Shown: positions 16,471 to 26,030, numbered from the stretch's first letter. The stretch: 36,827 nt of DNA from Nostoc sp. FACHB-973 (GCF_014698115.1 NZ_JACJSJ010000085.1:1-36827); one strand, 5' to 3'. Notes: a model not told the origin generated them from the letters alone. A program made the numbers and translations.

Positions 16471-18588
16471 ATGCAGACTTTAAAAAAAATTGTGACTGGC
16501 TTTTGTTTATTGCTATTGCTATGGTCTAATTGCAATCAACAAGCCTTTGCCAGTAGCCAATCACCAACTTACCAGGCAACAAATACAGCCCCAATAATTA
16601 CCGCTTATGGTAATTTACCTTTAAGTTTTCAACCCAACTTCGGTCAAACTGACGAGCAGGTAAAATTTCTCTCTCGCGGTCAAGGCTATACATTGTTTCT
16701 CACTCAATCAGAAGCAGTATTAGCACTCTCTAATTTAGAAAGTAAACAACAATTATCTTCGTCTAACAATATTGCCCAAGGCACAGAACTGAAATTACAA
16801 TGGCTAGGCACTAACAGCAATATTCAGCCAACAGCATTACAGCCATTGCCAGGAAAAGTTAACTATTTTGTTGGTAGTAACCCCCAACAATGGCACACAG
16901 ATATACCTACATATGCACAGGTGCAGTACAGTTCGTTATATCCGGGCATTGACTTAGTTTACTACGGCAATCAAGGACAATTAGAGTATGACTTAATAGT
17001 TGCACCAAAGGCAGATCCGCAACAAATCAAGCTGAAGATATCAGGAGCGCAGCAACTACAAATTGATCAACAGGGACAGCTATTGATGCACACCCCTCAT
17101 GGAGTGTTGCAACAACACAAGCCAGTGGTGTACCAAATTATAGATGGTGACAAACAGCTAATAGAAGGGAATTATGTACTATCAAACCAGCAAGAAGTAG
17201 GGATAGCTCTTGCTAATTATGACCACGAGCAACCATTAGTCATCGACCCTGTGATAGTGTACTCCACCTACTTAGGCAGTGGTGGGGCTGACGTTGCTCA
17301 AGAGATAGCAGTGGATACTTTAGGCAATGCTTACATTCTTGGAGAAACAGCTTCTACTAACTTCCCCAGCAAAAATGCCTTGCAAAGTACTGGTGTAGGC
17401 GCTTTTGATGTGTTTGTCACCAAGCTCAACCCCCACGGTAATGGTCTAGTTTACTCCACTTACCTTGCAGGTAGTGACACAGACTATGGCGGTTCTATCG
17501 CTGTAGATCTTTTAGGTAATGCATATATTACAGGTACTACAGCTTCTAGCGATTTCCCACTCAAGAATGCTTTTCAGAGTGCATTGAAAGGATCTCTTGA
17601 TGGGTTTATCACTAAGCTCAACTCATCCGGTAATCATCTAGCTTACTCTACTTACCTGGGAGGTAGTGGTAGTGAAGGTAGCTACGGAATAGTTGTAGAC
17701 ACTTTAGGTAATACTTATGTAACTGGTGCTACTACTTCTAGTGACTTTCCACGAAAAAATGCTTTTCAAACTACAAACGCTGGTGGTATTGACGTATTTG
17801 TGACGAAGTTAAACCCAAATTGCGATGCTTTAATTTACTCTACTTTCTTGGGAGGCAATGGTGACGAGGTTGCCATTGATATAGCCATTAATAGTTTAGG
17901 CAACGCATATGTTACAGGGGTTACTACTTCTAGTAACTTGCCACTCAAAAACGCCTATGTTGGTGTAGCAGGTGGTCAAAACGATGCCTTTGTCACCAAA
18001 TTCGATTTAGACGGCGATCATTTAGTTTACTCCACTTATCTAGGGGGCAGTGGCAATGACTATGGTGCATCTATAGCTGTCAACACTTTAGGCAATGCAT
18101 ATGTAGTAGGAACTACTAACTCTACTAACTTTCCGCTGAATAATGCTTTGCAAAATGTCTCAGGTGGTCAAAATGATGTCTTTGTCACCAAGTTTGACTT
18201 AGGGGGAAATGGATTAGTCTATTCTACCTACTTAGGTGGTAGTGACAAAGACAATGGCACAGCTATAGATGTGGACACTTTAGGCAATGCATACATCATA
18301 GGTACAACAGCTTCTAGCAATTTCCCGAAAAAGAATGCTTTCCAAAATACATTCGGTGGCATTCAAGATGCCTTTGTCACTAAAATTAATTCTTTAGGCA
18401 ATGCTTTAGTTTTTTCCAGTTATTTAGGAGGCAGTGGTTACGATCAAGGCAGAGCAATAACTCTAGGTCTTTTAGGCAATATATACGTTACAGGTGCCAC
18501 AGCTTCTACCAACTTCCCCAAAAAGAATGCTTTTCAAAGTTCTAATGCTGGGTCTGCTGATGCATTTATTACCAAGATTTCTCCTTAA
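16471..18588 (+). CDS. Secreted SBBP-repeat beta-propeller protein
   Basis: The protein has a signal peptide (MQTLKKIVTGFCLLLLLWSN, ending QQAFA), then a DUF7948-type N-terminal domain (LSFQPNFGQTDEQVKFLSRG, then VNYFVGSNPQQWHTDIPTYA). Seven SBBP repeats follow, each built as (V/A/I)(Y/F)S(T/S)(Y/F)L, a glycine-rich turn, then LGN-(A/T/I)-Y-(V/I)-(T/L/I/V)-G and a (N/D/S)(F/L)P-x-(K/N)NA turn. Seven repeats would close a seven-bladed propeller. The frame is open from a TTG at 16381, but the ATG at 16471 has AAAGGA (16461-16466) close upstream and starts the signal peptide, so I chose it (705 residues). The product is presumably surface or periplasmic; the ligand is unknown. DNA of the repeats is similar enough to be recombination-prone. 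It is co-directional with the peritrophin-A-like gene. Confidence 0.88.
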   Translation: MQTLKKIVTGFCLLLLLWSNCNQQAFASSQSPTYQATNTAPIITAYGNLPLSFQPNFGQTDEQVKFLSRGQGYTLFLTQSEAVLALSNLESKQQLSSSNNIAQGTELKLQWLGTNSNIQPTALQPLPGKVNYFVGSNPQQWHTDIPTYAQVQYSSLYPGIDLVYYGNQGQLEYDLIVAPKADPQQIKLKISGAQQLQIDQQGQLLMHTPHGVLQQHKPVVYQIIDGDKQLIEGNYVLSNQQEVGIALANYDHEQPLVIDPVIVYSTYLGSGGADVAQEIAVDTLGNAYILGETASTNFPSKNALQSTGVGAFDVFVTKLNPHGNGLVYSTYLAGSDTDYGGSIAVDLLGNAYITGTTASSDFPLKNAFQSALKGSLDGFITKLNSSGNHLAYSTYLGGSGSEGSYGIVVDTLGNTYVTGATTSSDFPRKNAFQTTNAGGIDVFVTKLNPNCDALIYSTFLGGNGDEVAIDIAINSLGNAYVTGVTTSSNLPLKNAYVGVAGGQNDAFVTKFDLDGDHLVYSTYLGGSGNDYGASIAVNTLGNAYVVGTTNSTNFPLNNALQNVSGGQNDVFVTKFDLGGNGLVYSTYLGGSDKDNGTAIDVDTLGNAYIIGTTASSNFPKKNAFQNTFGGIQDAFVTKINSLGNALVFSSYLGGSGYDQGRAITLGLLGNIYVTGATASTNFPKKNAFQSSNAGSADAFITKISP

Positions 18589-18606
18589 ATAGGTTTCAAA
18601 AAGAAG

Positions 18607-18641
18607 AATTCAGAATCCATGTTTATGGGTTCTGAATTTTT
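18607..18641 (+). terminator. Rho-independent terminator after the SBBP gene
   Basis: AATTCAGAATCC (18607-18618) pairs with GGGTTCTGAATT (18627-18638) with one G-T pair and is followed by TTTT. It starts 18 bp after the stop codon. Confidence 0.75.
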
Positions 18642-18672
18642 GAGTTAGAGTTTTATATTGCTATAGCCCTTA

Positions 18673-19034
18673 GAGGATGTTTGAAAAGTCTAAATTAATA
18701 CCAGACCTCGGCGAATATAATGAGACTGTTGGCGAATAAGTGAGGGGTTAACCCCCCACCCCTAAAGTCTTGGTTTTGCGTTGCTTTCCCGCCCTGCAAT
18801 AAATTGCGGGCTAATAGCTAAAGTGCGTTTCAACGCACTGAAATTAAAGAAATTTAAGATGGATTTTGGCTCTTGGGTTAGACCCCCTATCAATTCGCCA
18901 ACAGTCTCATATAATTCGCGGCTACACAGACGAAACCCACCTCCGTGGGTTTGAAAGACCTAATTTTTGGTTAGTCCGCGCAGGCGGACTTCGCCTGTGT
19001 AGTAGCGAATTATATTCGCTTTTCAAATAACCTC
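18673..19034. mobile_element. Composite MITE with nested inverted repeats and TTA duplication
   Basis: The outer ends GAGGATGTTTGAAAAG (18673-18688) and CTTTTCAAATAACCTC (19019-19034) are complements at 14 of 16 positions and are flanked by TTA on both sides (18670-18672, 19035-19037). That resembles IS5-family (TNA-type) insertion. Inside, 18711-18736 is the near-perfect complement of 18894-18919 (core GAGACTGTTGGCGAA). A third pair, 18911-18933 with 18990-19013, overlaps the second. Small perfect hairpins are at 18933-18952 (AAACCCAC/GTGGGTTT) and 18974-18989 (GTCCGC/GCGGAC). There is no reading frame of its own. It ends 84 bp before the DsbA-like start and may affect that promoter. Confidence 0.7.
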
Positions 19035-19117
19035 TTATTCTGACTATGCAAGACTTTTGTAATATCACCACTATTTCGTGTTTAACACTGATAAATATGA
19101 TGAATATAGACTGTAAG

Positions 19118-19912
<795 letters not shown>

Positions 19913-20364
19913 TCAACTAGCAAATCATTTCAATTAGACTTATCGAAATTATTAGACCTGCCTTGAAAATAGGTATTGGAGACTGGGGACTGGGAAAGAG
20001 ATATTTTCATTCCTTCGTTGTGAATTGTGTTCATGGAGGGCATGGCAATGCCATGCCCCTACGAGAAATCCATATGTATCAGGATTTTCGTGAATTGGTA
20101 TAAGTGCCAAGCCTTTCAGGCGTTCAATATCTTATCCAACTACTCTTTCAAATTTGCGATCGCCTAATCATAGTAACTTTGCTGAATAAAATATTTATTA
20201 GTATTATTTGTTACTCATTTTACTTAGATGTATTCTCACTTCTGGAGTCATTTTTTTACGCTCCTATTTGTGTAATTAGTGGTTTATTCCCAGAGGTGCA
20301 AGATATAAGCTAACCTCAGTAAAGTAGTTTTTTCAATTCACATTATCAGCTAAAAGTGATTATT
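19913..20364. other. Spacer with heptamers and a palindromic repeat copy
   Basis: No convincing gene is present; a GTG-started 69-codon frame at 20104-20313 looks spurious. The spacer holds a short GGAGACTGGGGACTGGG tract (19979-19995) and the repeat copy at 20020-20102. Confidence 0.5.
20020..20102. repeat. Partial ATACCAWTT-family element with perfect palindrome core
   Basis: A perfect palindrome has arms GGGCATGGCA (20038-20047) and TGCCATGCCC (20049-20058). The right end TATGTATCAGGATTTTCGTG leading to AATTGGTATA (20102) matches the right end of the 31573-31675 copy. The left end is not recognisable, so the copy is decayed or truncated. Confidence 0.6.
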
Positions 20365-21048
20365 ATGATGCGTCGCCTTTCAATTACTTTATCTTTAGTA
20401 GGACTACTACAAAACTTGCCAGCAATTGCTCAGGAACCAGTGTCACAAGCTACTTCTGAAATACCGTCTGATTCTATTGAACAGGTAGTTGCTGTGAAAT
20501 GGATGACAACTTTTCCCGATGGCAAATTTTATCCGGAAAGGTTAGTGAGTAGGGCAGAATTAGCCTCAATTATGGTGAAAGCATTTCGCTTAGATAAAAG
20601 ACAAGATGTTAACAAAGAAAATTTAGTTATTCCAGATGTTCCTCGGTCTTATTGGGCATTTAATGATATCCAAACGGTGTTAAAAACTGACATCATGAAA
20701 GGCTATCGAGGAAATCAATTTTTTCCGAATCAAAGAGTAACCAGGGCAGAAGCTTTTGCCATTTTCGCCCAAGCTTATGGTGTATTTCAGTTTCCCGATG
20801 ACGCTGTTGATGAGATTCTGGCTGCACATCCAGATGAAAAGTCTATCCCATCTTGGGCCAGAAAAGCGATCGCCACTGTAGTTAGTGAAGGATTTCTGAA
20901 TACAGACGCTCAAAACAATATTTCCCCATTACGACCCGTCACCCGTGGGGATATGGCTTATATTTTGAGTAAATATTTGCAACGCCAAAAGCAACAACCC
21001 GAAACACCAGAGGTTCCCATTATTCCAAATAGCTCACCATCTCCTTAA
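20365..21048 (+). CDS. S-layer homology (SLH) domain protein
   Basis: The roughly 228-residue exported protein has a signal peptide (MMRRLSITLSLVGLLQNLPA, ending IAQ) followed by SLH motifs: FPDGKFYPERLVSRAELASI, then IPDVPRSYWAFNDIQTVLKT with FFPNQRVTRAEAFAIFAQAY, then a third with IPSWARKAIATVVSEGF and LRPVTRGDMAYILSKYL. It ends in a proline-rich tail (QQPETPEVPIIP). SLH domains bind secondary cell-wall polymers or peptidoglycan and tether proteins to the envelope. No other domain is present, so it could be an adaptor or a small cell-wall protein. The frame could start at a GTG at 20356; the ATG at 20365 (or 20368) fits the signal peptide better. It lies about 450 bp after the DsbA-like gene on the same strand. 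Confidence 0.85.
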   Translation: MMRRLSITLSLVGLLQNLPAIAQEPVSQATSEIPSDSIEQVVAVKWMTTFPDGKFYPERLVSRAELASIMVKAFRLDKRQDVNKENLVIPDVPRSYWAFNDIQTVLKTDIMKGYRGNQFFPNQRVTRAEAFAIFAQAYGVFQFPDDAVDEILAAHPDEKSIPSWARKAIATVVSEGFLNTDAQNNISPLRPVTRGDMAYILSKYLQRQKQQPETPEVPIIPNSSPSP

Positions 21049-21100
21049 CTGAATTTTATTCAGTTAAGAAACGTGTTTATTGAACAGAATTCAGAACTCA

Positions 21101-21285
21101 GGAGTCAGAATTCAGTATGAATTCTGTACGACTGGGTAATGAATATTGGTTTAAAACTTTTTTCACTCATTTAAAACTCTATCCCTTCCCTACGGGACGC
21201 TGCGCGTAGCCTGCTTCCCTGTAAGGGTACATGGGTAGAGTATTCTGAATTCTGAATTCTGAATTCTGAATTCTGACTCCTTTTT
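21101..21285. repeat. Inverted GAATTC heptamer tracts between convergent genes
   Basis: GGAGTCAGAATTCAG (21101-21115) is the exact complement of CTGAATTCTGACTCC (21266-21280), which ends a run of GAATTCT heptamers (21243-21276) and is followed by TTTTT. Between them lies a CTACGGGACGCTGCGCGTAG repeat (21190-21209), itself a hairpin of the type dispersed in Nostoc genomes. The unit may terminate the SLH gene and the convergent 21290-22549 gene. Confidence 0.6.
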
Positions 21286-21289
21286 ATAA

Positions 21290-22549
21290 TCACCTTTGAT
21301 TCTGACCTCTATGTTTTTCTAGAATCTGGCGCATATATGCGGCAGTAGAGTTTGGTGATTCGGTTGGTTGCTGCGAGCCGTAATTGCCATAAGTAGGCTG
21401 TGGTACTTGGGTTGGTTGCTGCGAGCCATAATTCCCATAGGTAGGCTGTGGTACTTGGGTTGGCTGCTGTAAGCCATAATTGCCATAAGTAGGCTGTGGT
21501 ACTTGGGTTGGCTGCTGTAAGCCATAATTCCCATAGGTAGACTGTGGTACTTGGGTTGGCTGCTGCAAGCCATAATTCCCATATCCCGCAGAGGTTGTGG
21601 GTGTAACAACACTTTGATTCGGACTTTGGCTAGAGTAAGGTGTGATATTAGTAGGTGCAACAGAGTTGACTGGGGGCGCCACTGGCGATTGACCACTATT
21701 TAAATTACTGTAGGGATTTAGCTGCAAGTTTGTACCCGTTGAGGTGTACCCCGTCCCAGGAATTAACCCAGTAGTTGGTAGAGAATTCTGATTGGGTAAG
21801 CTGTTCATCGGTGGCATCAACCTTGTTCCTGTGTCAGAAACACGCCCTAAAGCATTTGGGCCAGTGGTATTAATCCCATTAAAGCCAGACAATTTCTGGT
21901 CTGTCGATTCGTTGAGTGCTGCTTGCAGAGGACTGATAGAGACAGAATTTTGATTTTTGTTGGTTTGATTAGTTAATCCAATTCCCAAGCTAGAAGATGC
22001 TTGTTCCCCTTCTGTTTCAGACGCCCCATTTAAGGAGTTGAGACCGAGAAACTGGCTATTACTATCAACAGTCCCAGTACGCAATAAATTTTCTGTTTGT
22101 GCGATAAAGGGATTTTTCAGGGTTGGGGGAGATTCGGGCTTAACTATTCCTAAACCAGATTTTAATTTGCTATCGTTACCAGACTTTTGTTTATTAATTA
22201 AGTCTTCTAATAAGCCTTTGCTCTTTTTTACCTCAGTCTTTTCGTTGGGGGTATTTGCCGTTAGTGAAAGAGTTGCTTGATCGAAGTCATTAAATAAAAC
22301 TGGTAAGTTATCAATATCTGCTGCAATAGCTTTGTTTTCGTTTGACAGGGAGGAGTCAGCGGGCTTTTGTGAAGCGACTTGTTTTTTTTGCTTATAAACA
22401 AAAATATCTGGGTTTGACCAGTATTCCCAGGTTACTAGCCCAACTACAGATAAAAAAATTGCAGTTACCCAAAAACCAGGTCGCCCTAGATTCCATAACC
22501 TGGCTCTGAGATAGCGTAAGTAGGCGGGAGGATAATGACGATTTGGCAT
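21290..22549 (-). CDS. Membrane-anchored Asn/Gln/Pro-rich low-complexity protein
   Basis: The function is not recognised. The 419-residue protein has a short basic N-terminus (PPAYLRYLRARLW), one membrane segment (FWVTAIFLSVVGLVTW, about 26-42) and a long Ser/Asn/Gln/Pro-rich remainder. It ends in five copies of a 16-residue repeat, YGNYG(L/S)QQPTQVPQPT, followed by a short tail, AAYMRQILEKHRGQNQR. It contains no enzymatic motif. With the single N-terminal anchor the rest is probably periplasmic, spanning or binding the wall. The start ATG at 22549 follows AAACCC and has a poor ribosome site. It is divergent from the DUF58 gene and convergent with the SLH gene. The C-terminal basic helix hints at a conserved end while the middle varies. 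Confidence 0.75.
   Translation of the reverse strand: MPNRHYPPAYLRYLRARLWNLGRPGFWVTAIFLSVVGLVTWEYWSNPDIFVYKQKKQVASQKPADSSLSNENKAIAADIDNLPVLFNDFDQATLSLTANTPNEKTEVKKSKGLLEDLINKQKSGNDSKLKSGLGIVKPESPPTLKNPFIAQTENLLRTGTVDSNSQFLGLNSLNGASETEGEQASSSLGIGLTNQTNKNQNSVSISPLQAALNESTDQKLSGFNGINTTGPNALGRVSDTGTRLMPPMNSLPNQNSLPTTGLIPGTGYTSTGTNLQLNPYSNLNSGQSPVAPPVNSVAPTNITPYSSQSPNQSVVTPTTSAGYGNYGLQQPTQVPQSTYGNYGLQQPTQVPQPTYGNYGLQQPTQVPQPTYGNYGSQQPTQVPQPTYGNYGSQQPTESPNSTAAYMRQILEKHRGQNQR
21363..21590. repeat. Five tandem 48-bp repeats inside a coding region
   Basis: The units start at 21363, 21411, 21459, 21507 and 21555. They differ at a few positions (GAGCCGTAATTGCC, GAGCCATAATTCCC and AAGCCATAATTGCC variants) and keep the frame. 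The last unit is incomplete. They encode the YGNYG-QQPTQVPQPT repeats. Copy number could vary between strains by slippage. Confidence 0.85.
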
Positions 22550-22846
22550 GGGTTTGGTAATTGATATTTAGTCGCAATGGGTAGAAATTGACGGCAGCAC
22601 CGTTGCCGTTTGATGCTTTTGCCTTGTGAAACAGCAAATATCTCAACTGAAGTTGGATGATACTTTTATCCTAACTTCTCAAGAAGTTCTTAGTCATTAG
22701 TAATTAACATCTAGTAGTCAAAAATTTACCTTTTAACATAGAATTATTCTATTTACCTTTGGGTAGAGTTGTCTCATATCCTGACTCGGCAACGCTATTC
22801 AATTTTGGCTCTCAAAAATCAGTATTAATATTCCTCACTTGAAAAA
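22550..22846. other. Divergent promoter region, no gene seen
   Basis: This 297-bp spacer separates the low-complexity protein (minus) from the DUF58 gene (plus). Nothing was recognised beyond AT-rich sequence. Confidence 0.5.
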
Positions 22847-24172
22847 ATGGTTCCAGCAAGACGAGTTTATTTATTATTGGCGCTAGGAATTGCGATCGCT
22901 TTCATCCTATCCCTTTTTCTGGGCATCAGAGCAAGCATCGTCATCACTCTGCTATTTGATGTCCTGGTTCTCCTATTAATGGTTGTGGATGGTTCACGGG
23001 TACGGCGTTCTCGCGTCCAAATTACCCGCGAATTACCGTCACGGTTATCCATTGGGCGGGATAACCAAGTTGTACTAAAAGTTACTTCGCAAAATACCAA
23101 CGCCCAAATTCAAATCCGCGACTATTATCCAACACGGTTTGGTGTATCTGCACCTGCACACTCAGCCACTATTCCCAGCAACAGCACCCAGGAATTAACC
23201 TATACTGTTAACCCAACACAACGGGGAGAATTCCCTTGGGGAAATATTCAAGTCAGACAATTGGGACTTTGGGGGTTAGCTTGGGATGATTGGCAGATTT
23301 TACAAAGTTTGCCAGTGAAAGTTTATCCTGATTTAATCGGGTTGCGATCGCTCACAATTCGCCTGACACTACAATCATCAGGAGCAATGCGCCAAGCTAG
23401 GCGAACGGGTATCGGTACAGAGTTTGCCGAATTGCGGAATTATCGCACTGGTGACGATTTGCGGTTTATTGATTGGAAGGCTACCGCCCGTCGGGTTGGT
23501 GCTTATGGTAACTCACCGCCATTGGTGAGGGTGCTGGAACCAGAACAAGAGCAAACTTTACTGATTTTACTCGATCGCGGCAGGTTGATGACAGCAAAAG
23601 TCCAGGGTTTGCAACGATTTGACTGGGGTTTAAATGCAACATTATCCTTAGCTTTGGCGGGATTGCATCGAGGCGATCGCGTTGGTGTTGGTGTATTTGA
23701 CCGCCAGATGCATACGTGGATTCCCCCAGAACGCGGTCAACTTCATTTGAGTCAGCTAATTGATAAGCTGACTCCCATTCAACCAGTATTATTTGAGTCT
23801 GATTATTTGGGTGCGGTGACAAATGTTGTGCAGCGACAAACTCGTAGGGCGCTTGTGGTGGTGATTACGGACTTGGTTGATGTCACCGCTTCTATGGAAC
23901 TACTGGCTGCACTTTCTAAGCTAGCACCCCGCTATCTCCCATTTTGCGTGACTTTGCGAGATCCGCAAGTCGATCGTTTGGCACATACTTTTAGTGAAAA
24001 TGTTACAGGTGCTTATGTGCGTGCAGTGGCTTTAGATTTATTGGCACAGCGACAAGTGGCATTTGCTCAGTTGAAACAAAAAGGTGTATTAGTATTAGAT
24101 GCACCAGCGAATCAGATTGCTGATGAGTTGGTTGAGCGATATCTGCAATTGAAGGCGCGAAATCAACTTTAG
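22847..24172 (+). CDS. DUF58 domain protein, membrane anchored
   Basis: The 441-residue protein has two N-terminal membrane segments (about 7-26 and 29-47). A Big-type beta domain follows (DNQVVLKVTSQNTNAQIQIR), then the DUF58 signature from residue 190 (GTEFAELRNYRTGDDLRFID, then WKATARR). The C-terminal part is VWA-like (LLILLDRGRLM, LVVVITDLVD). DUF58 proteins usually sit beside a MoxR ATPase and act with it in chaperone-like maturation of complexes; no MoxR gene is in this neighbourhood. The VWA metal site DxSxS is replaced by DRGRL, as is common in the family. The ATG at 22847 lacks a clear ribosome site. It is probably a single-gene transcript, with the PPOX gene 50 bp after it possibly on the same message. 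Confidence 0.9.
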   Translation: MVPARRVYLLLALGIAIAFILSLFLGIRASIVITLLFDVLVLLLMVVDGSRVRRSRVQITRELPSRLSIGRDNQVVLKVTSQNTNAQIQIRDYYPTRFGVSAPAHSATIPSNSTQELTYTVNPTQRGEFPWGNIQVRQLGLWGLAWDDWQILQSLPVKVYPDLIGLRSLTIRLTLQSSGAMRQARRTGIGTEFAELRNYRTGDDLRFIDWKATARRVGAYGNSPPLVRVLEPEQEQTLLILLDRGRLMTAKVQGLQRFDWGLNATLSLALAGLHRGDRVGVGVFDRQMHTWIPPERGQLHLSQLIDKLTPIQPVLFESDYLGAVTNVVQRQTRRALVVVITDLVDVTASMELLAALSKLAPRYLPFCVTLRDPQVDRLAHTFSENVTGAYVRAVALDLLAQRQVAFAQLKQKGVLVLDAPANQIADELVERYLQLKARNQL

Positions 24173-24222
24173 GGGAGTTATGGATTTGTATCACGCAGAG
24201 GCGCAGAGAGTAAGAAGAGATC

Positions 24223-24774
24223 ATGTTGGAAGCTGCAAGTGTGACGAACAGATGGGTTAATACAATTGATTGCCAAAATCCAGAAGTTATTGCGAAAGCT
24301 TTTCGGATTATGGCAAATAATATTTATTGCACTTTATCTACTTGTTCTTTAGATGGTTATCCTTGGGTATCACCTGTATTTTTTGTCTATGATGATAACT
24401 GCAATATTTATTGGAGTTCGGCTATAGAATCTAAGCATTCGCAGAATTTATATAGCAATGGTGGGAAGGTGGCGATCGCTATTTTTAATTCGAGTGTTTC
24501 TGAAGGTACAGCAGATGGTTTGTATTTTTATGGAACGGCATCAGAATTAAAGCCAGAGGCGACAGAAAAGATAGTCCAGTTACTTATCAATCGTGCAAAG
24601 AGAAAACACAATCGCACAGCTGATGATTATTTAAATGATTCACCCCGCAGGGTATATCACTGTCAACCTCAAGAAGCTTGGGTGACTGGCGAACGATTAC
24701 CTGCTGGTAATCAATTAATAGATACAAAAATTCAGATATGTTTGCAATCCCTCCGGCAGCATGTCACAACTTAA
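24223..24774 (+). CDS. Pyridoxamine 5'-phosphate oxidase-fold flavoprotein
   Basis: The 183-residue protein shows the split-barrel PPOX signature: CTLSTCSLDGYPWVSPVFFV, then IYWSSAIESKHSQNLYSNGG, VAIAIFNSS and GLYFYGTASEL, with a C-terminal helix and the end EAWVTGERLP. Such proteins bind FMN or F420 or haem and many are uncharacterised; the substrate here cannot be assigned. The start ATG at 24223 follows AAGAAGAG. It lies 50 bp after the DUF58 gene on the same strand and 57 bp before a nuclease gene. The upstream bases contain a CACGCAGAGGCGCAGAGAG repeat of the kind seen near 2130. Confidence 0.85.
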   Translation: MLEAASVTNRWVNTIDCQNPEVIAKAFRIMANNIYCTLSTCSLDGYPWVSPVFFVYDDNCNIYWSSAIESKHSQNLYSNGGKVAIAIFNSSVSEGTADGLYFYGTASELKPEATEKIVQLLINRAKRKHNRTADDYLNDSPRRVYHCQPQEAWVTGERLPAGNQLIDTKIQICLQSLRQHVTT

Positions 24775-24831
24775 CAGAAATCTTGTTTTATTGTGTCATA
24801 TCATGCATCAAAGGTAATTTGGTGAATTTGG

Positions 24832-25398
24832 ATGCAAAAATTAATTAAACCAGTGGGATTTTGGCTTTGTGGAACTATCATAATTTTGGGTTTGATAGGC
24901 TGCAATGGCTTTATTGGTAACTCTGGAGATGCGGTTGAACGAGTGAGTGATGGTGATACTTTAGTAGTAAAAGACACTAATGGCAAAAATGTTACCGTGC
25001 GCTTTGCTTGTGTGGATGCACCAGAAATAGCTCATACTAATAAAGAAAAGCAGAGTAAAAGTAGTAGCGATCGCAATCAATTTAGTTGGGGTATAAAAGC
25101 TCAAGAACGCGTGCAACAACTCGTGCAGCAAGGAGGGGAGCGCGTGACTTTGAATATTACTGATAGCGATCGCTATGGGCGTAAAATTGCAGAAGTTCGT
25201 TTAAAAAATGGCACTTTTATACAACAGGTATTGTTGCAAGAAGGCTTAGCAAAAGTATATCGTCCCTATTTAAATAAGTGTCCTAGTAAAGACTTAGTTC
25301 AACAAGCTGAAGCTAAAGCCAAAGAACAACGGGTTGGCGTTTGGAGTGATACTAAATTTGTCAATCCTTGGGAATATCGCAGTTTATATAAAAAATAA
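24832..25398 (+). CDS. Thermonuclease (SNase)-like lipoprotein
   Basis: The 188-residue protein has a lipobox (LGLIGC, Cys24) that would anchor it in the membrane. A staphylococcal-nuclease fold follows: SDGDTLVVKD with the metal-binding-type Asp at 42, VRFACVDAPE with Arg57 and Glu65, and SDRYGRKIAEV with Arg117, matching the Arg35/Glu43/Arg87 catalytic set. The family cleaves DNA and RNA with Ca2+; an extracytoplasmic role in nucleic acid scavenging or defence is inferred from the lipobox. All catalytic positions are present, so it is likely active. The start ATG at 24832 has only a weak ribosome site. Confidence 0.92.
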   Translation: MQKLIKPVGFWLCGTIIILGLIGCNGFIGNSGDAVERVSDGDTLVVKDTNGKNVTVRFACVDAPEIAHTNKEKQSKSSSDRNQFSWGIKAQERVQQLVQQGGERVTLNITDSDRYGRKIAEVRLKNGTFIQQVLLQEGLAKVYRPYLNKCPSKDLVQQAEAKAKEQRVGVWSDTKFVNPWEYRSLYKK

Positions 25399-25615
25399 AA
25401 AAGTCATTTGTCATTTGTGATTTGTCATTTCATGTCCGCTTGATTACTTACTAAACCCTCCTAACCCTGCCAAAGCTACGCTTTGTCTCCCCTCCGCTTA
25501 CCAACTACGCAGGGTGGATTAAGGGGAGCCAGCGAGGTGTTCTCCCAAGGGGAGACGCCAAGGGCGATAGCGCCGGCGGCAAGCGAGTCCGCGAGCGTCT
25601 GGGGGTTTCCCCCAT

Positions 25616-25666
25616 GAGCGACTGGCGTGTGGGGTGCAATGACTGTGGGAATCATAACTAATTATT
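25616..25666 (+). repeat. Dispersed repeat shared with 15612-15662
   Basis: This copy has the same orientation and similarity as the copy at 15612; it directly follows a GC-rich palindrome. Confidence 0.5.
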
Positions 25667-25841
25667 CGGACATGATACTAAGACGAGCAAGCAGATAAAC
25701 AAAATCCCTATCTTGATTTGAGAATTGTAGAGCGATCGCCACAGAGAACGTGAATCAAGATGGTAGATTTTCGTACAACTTGGGTAACCTAAAGGCAGGC
25801 ATCGCCTAAGTGCATTAGAGTTTTTATTCTTTTTTATAAGT

Positions 25842-25935
25842 CAATACGGTTCAGATAAGCCTTTTTTTCTCCCCCTGCATCCCCTGCTCCCCCTGCCTAC
25901 CTGAACCGATAAATTTCCTTAACTGAACCGTATTG
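25842..25935. mobile_element. 94-bp MITE with 13-bp ends and 10-bp target duplication
   Basis: CAATACGGTTCAG (25842-25854) and CTGAACCGTATTG (25923-25935) are perfect complements. Both flanks carry TTTTATAAGT (25832-25841 and 25936-25945). The interior contains a pyrimidine-rich tract and CCTGAACCGATAAATTTCCTT, which repeats part of the end sequence. There is no coding capacity. The intact duplication suggests recent insertion. Confidence 0.78.
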
Positions 25936-26030
25936 TTTTATAAGTGCCTTTTAAATTTTCCCTAGACACAGAGTGGCTTGTCGCAAACATGGCACTCATT
26001 CAATTAAAATCAGGAGCTAGTGAAGCATAA

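Larger units (their letters stand above)
25399..26030. other. Repeat-rich 630-bp spacer
   Basis: No gene was recognised. It has TCATTTG heptamers at 25404-25430 and a GC-rich palindromic block at 25450-25615 (for example AAAGCTACGCTTTG and CTGGGGGTTTCCCCCA). It also holds the dispersed repeat 25616-25666, a GTA-N8-TAC match at 25763-25776 and the 94-bp MITE at 25842-25935. It must hold the promoter of the 26031 gene. Confidence 0.5.

Noticed and set aside
20104..20313. A 69-codon hydrophobic frame after the DsbA-like gene
   Set aside because: It has a GTG start directly after a repeat element, no ribosome site and an atypical composition; it looks like a chance frame in AT-rich DNA.
21363..21590. 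CRISPR array
   Set aside because: The 48-bp units are contiguous without unique spacers and keep a reading frame.
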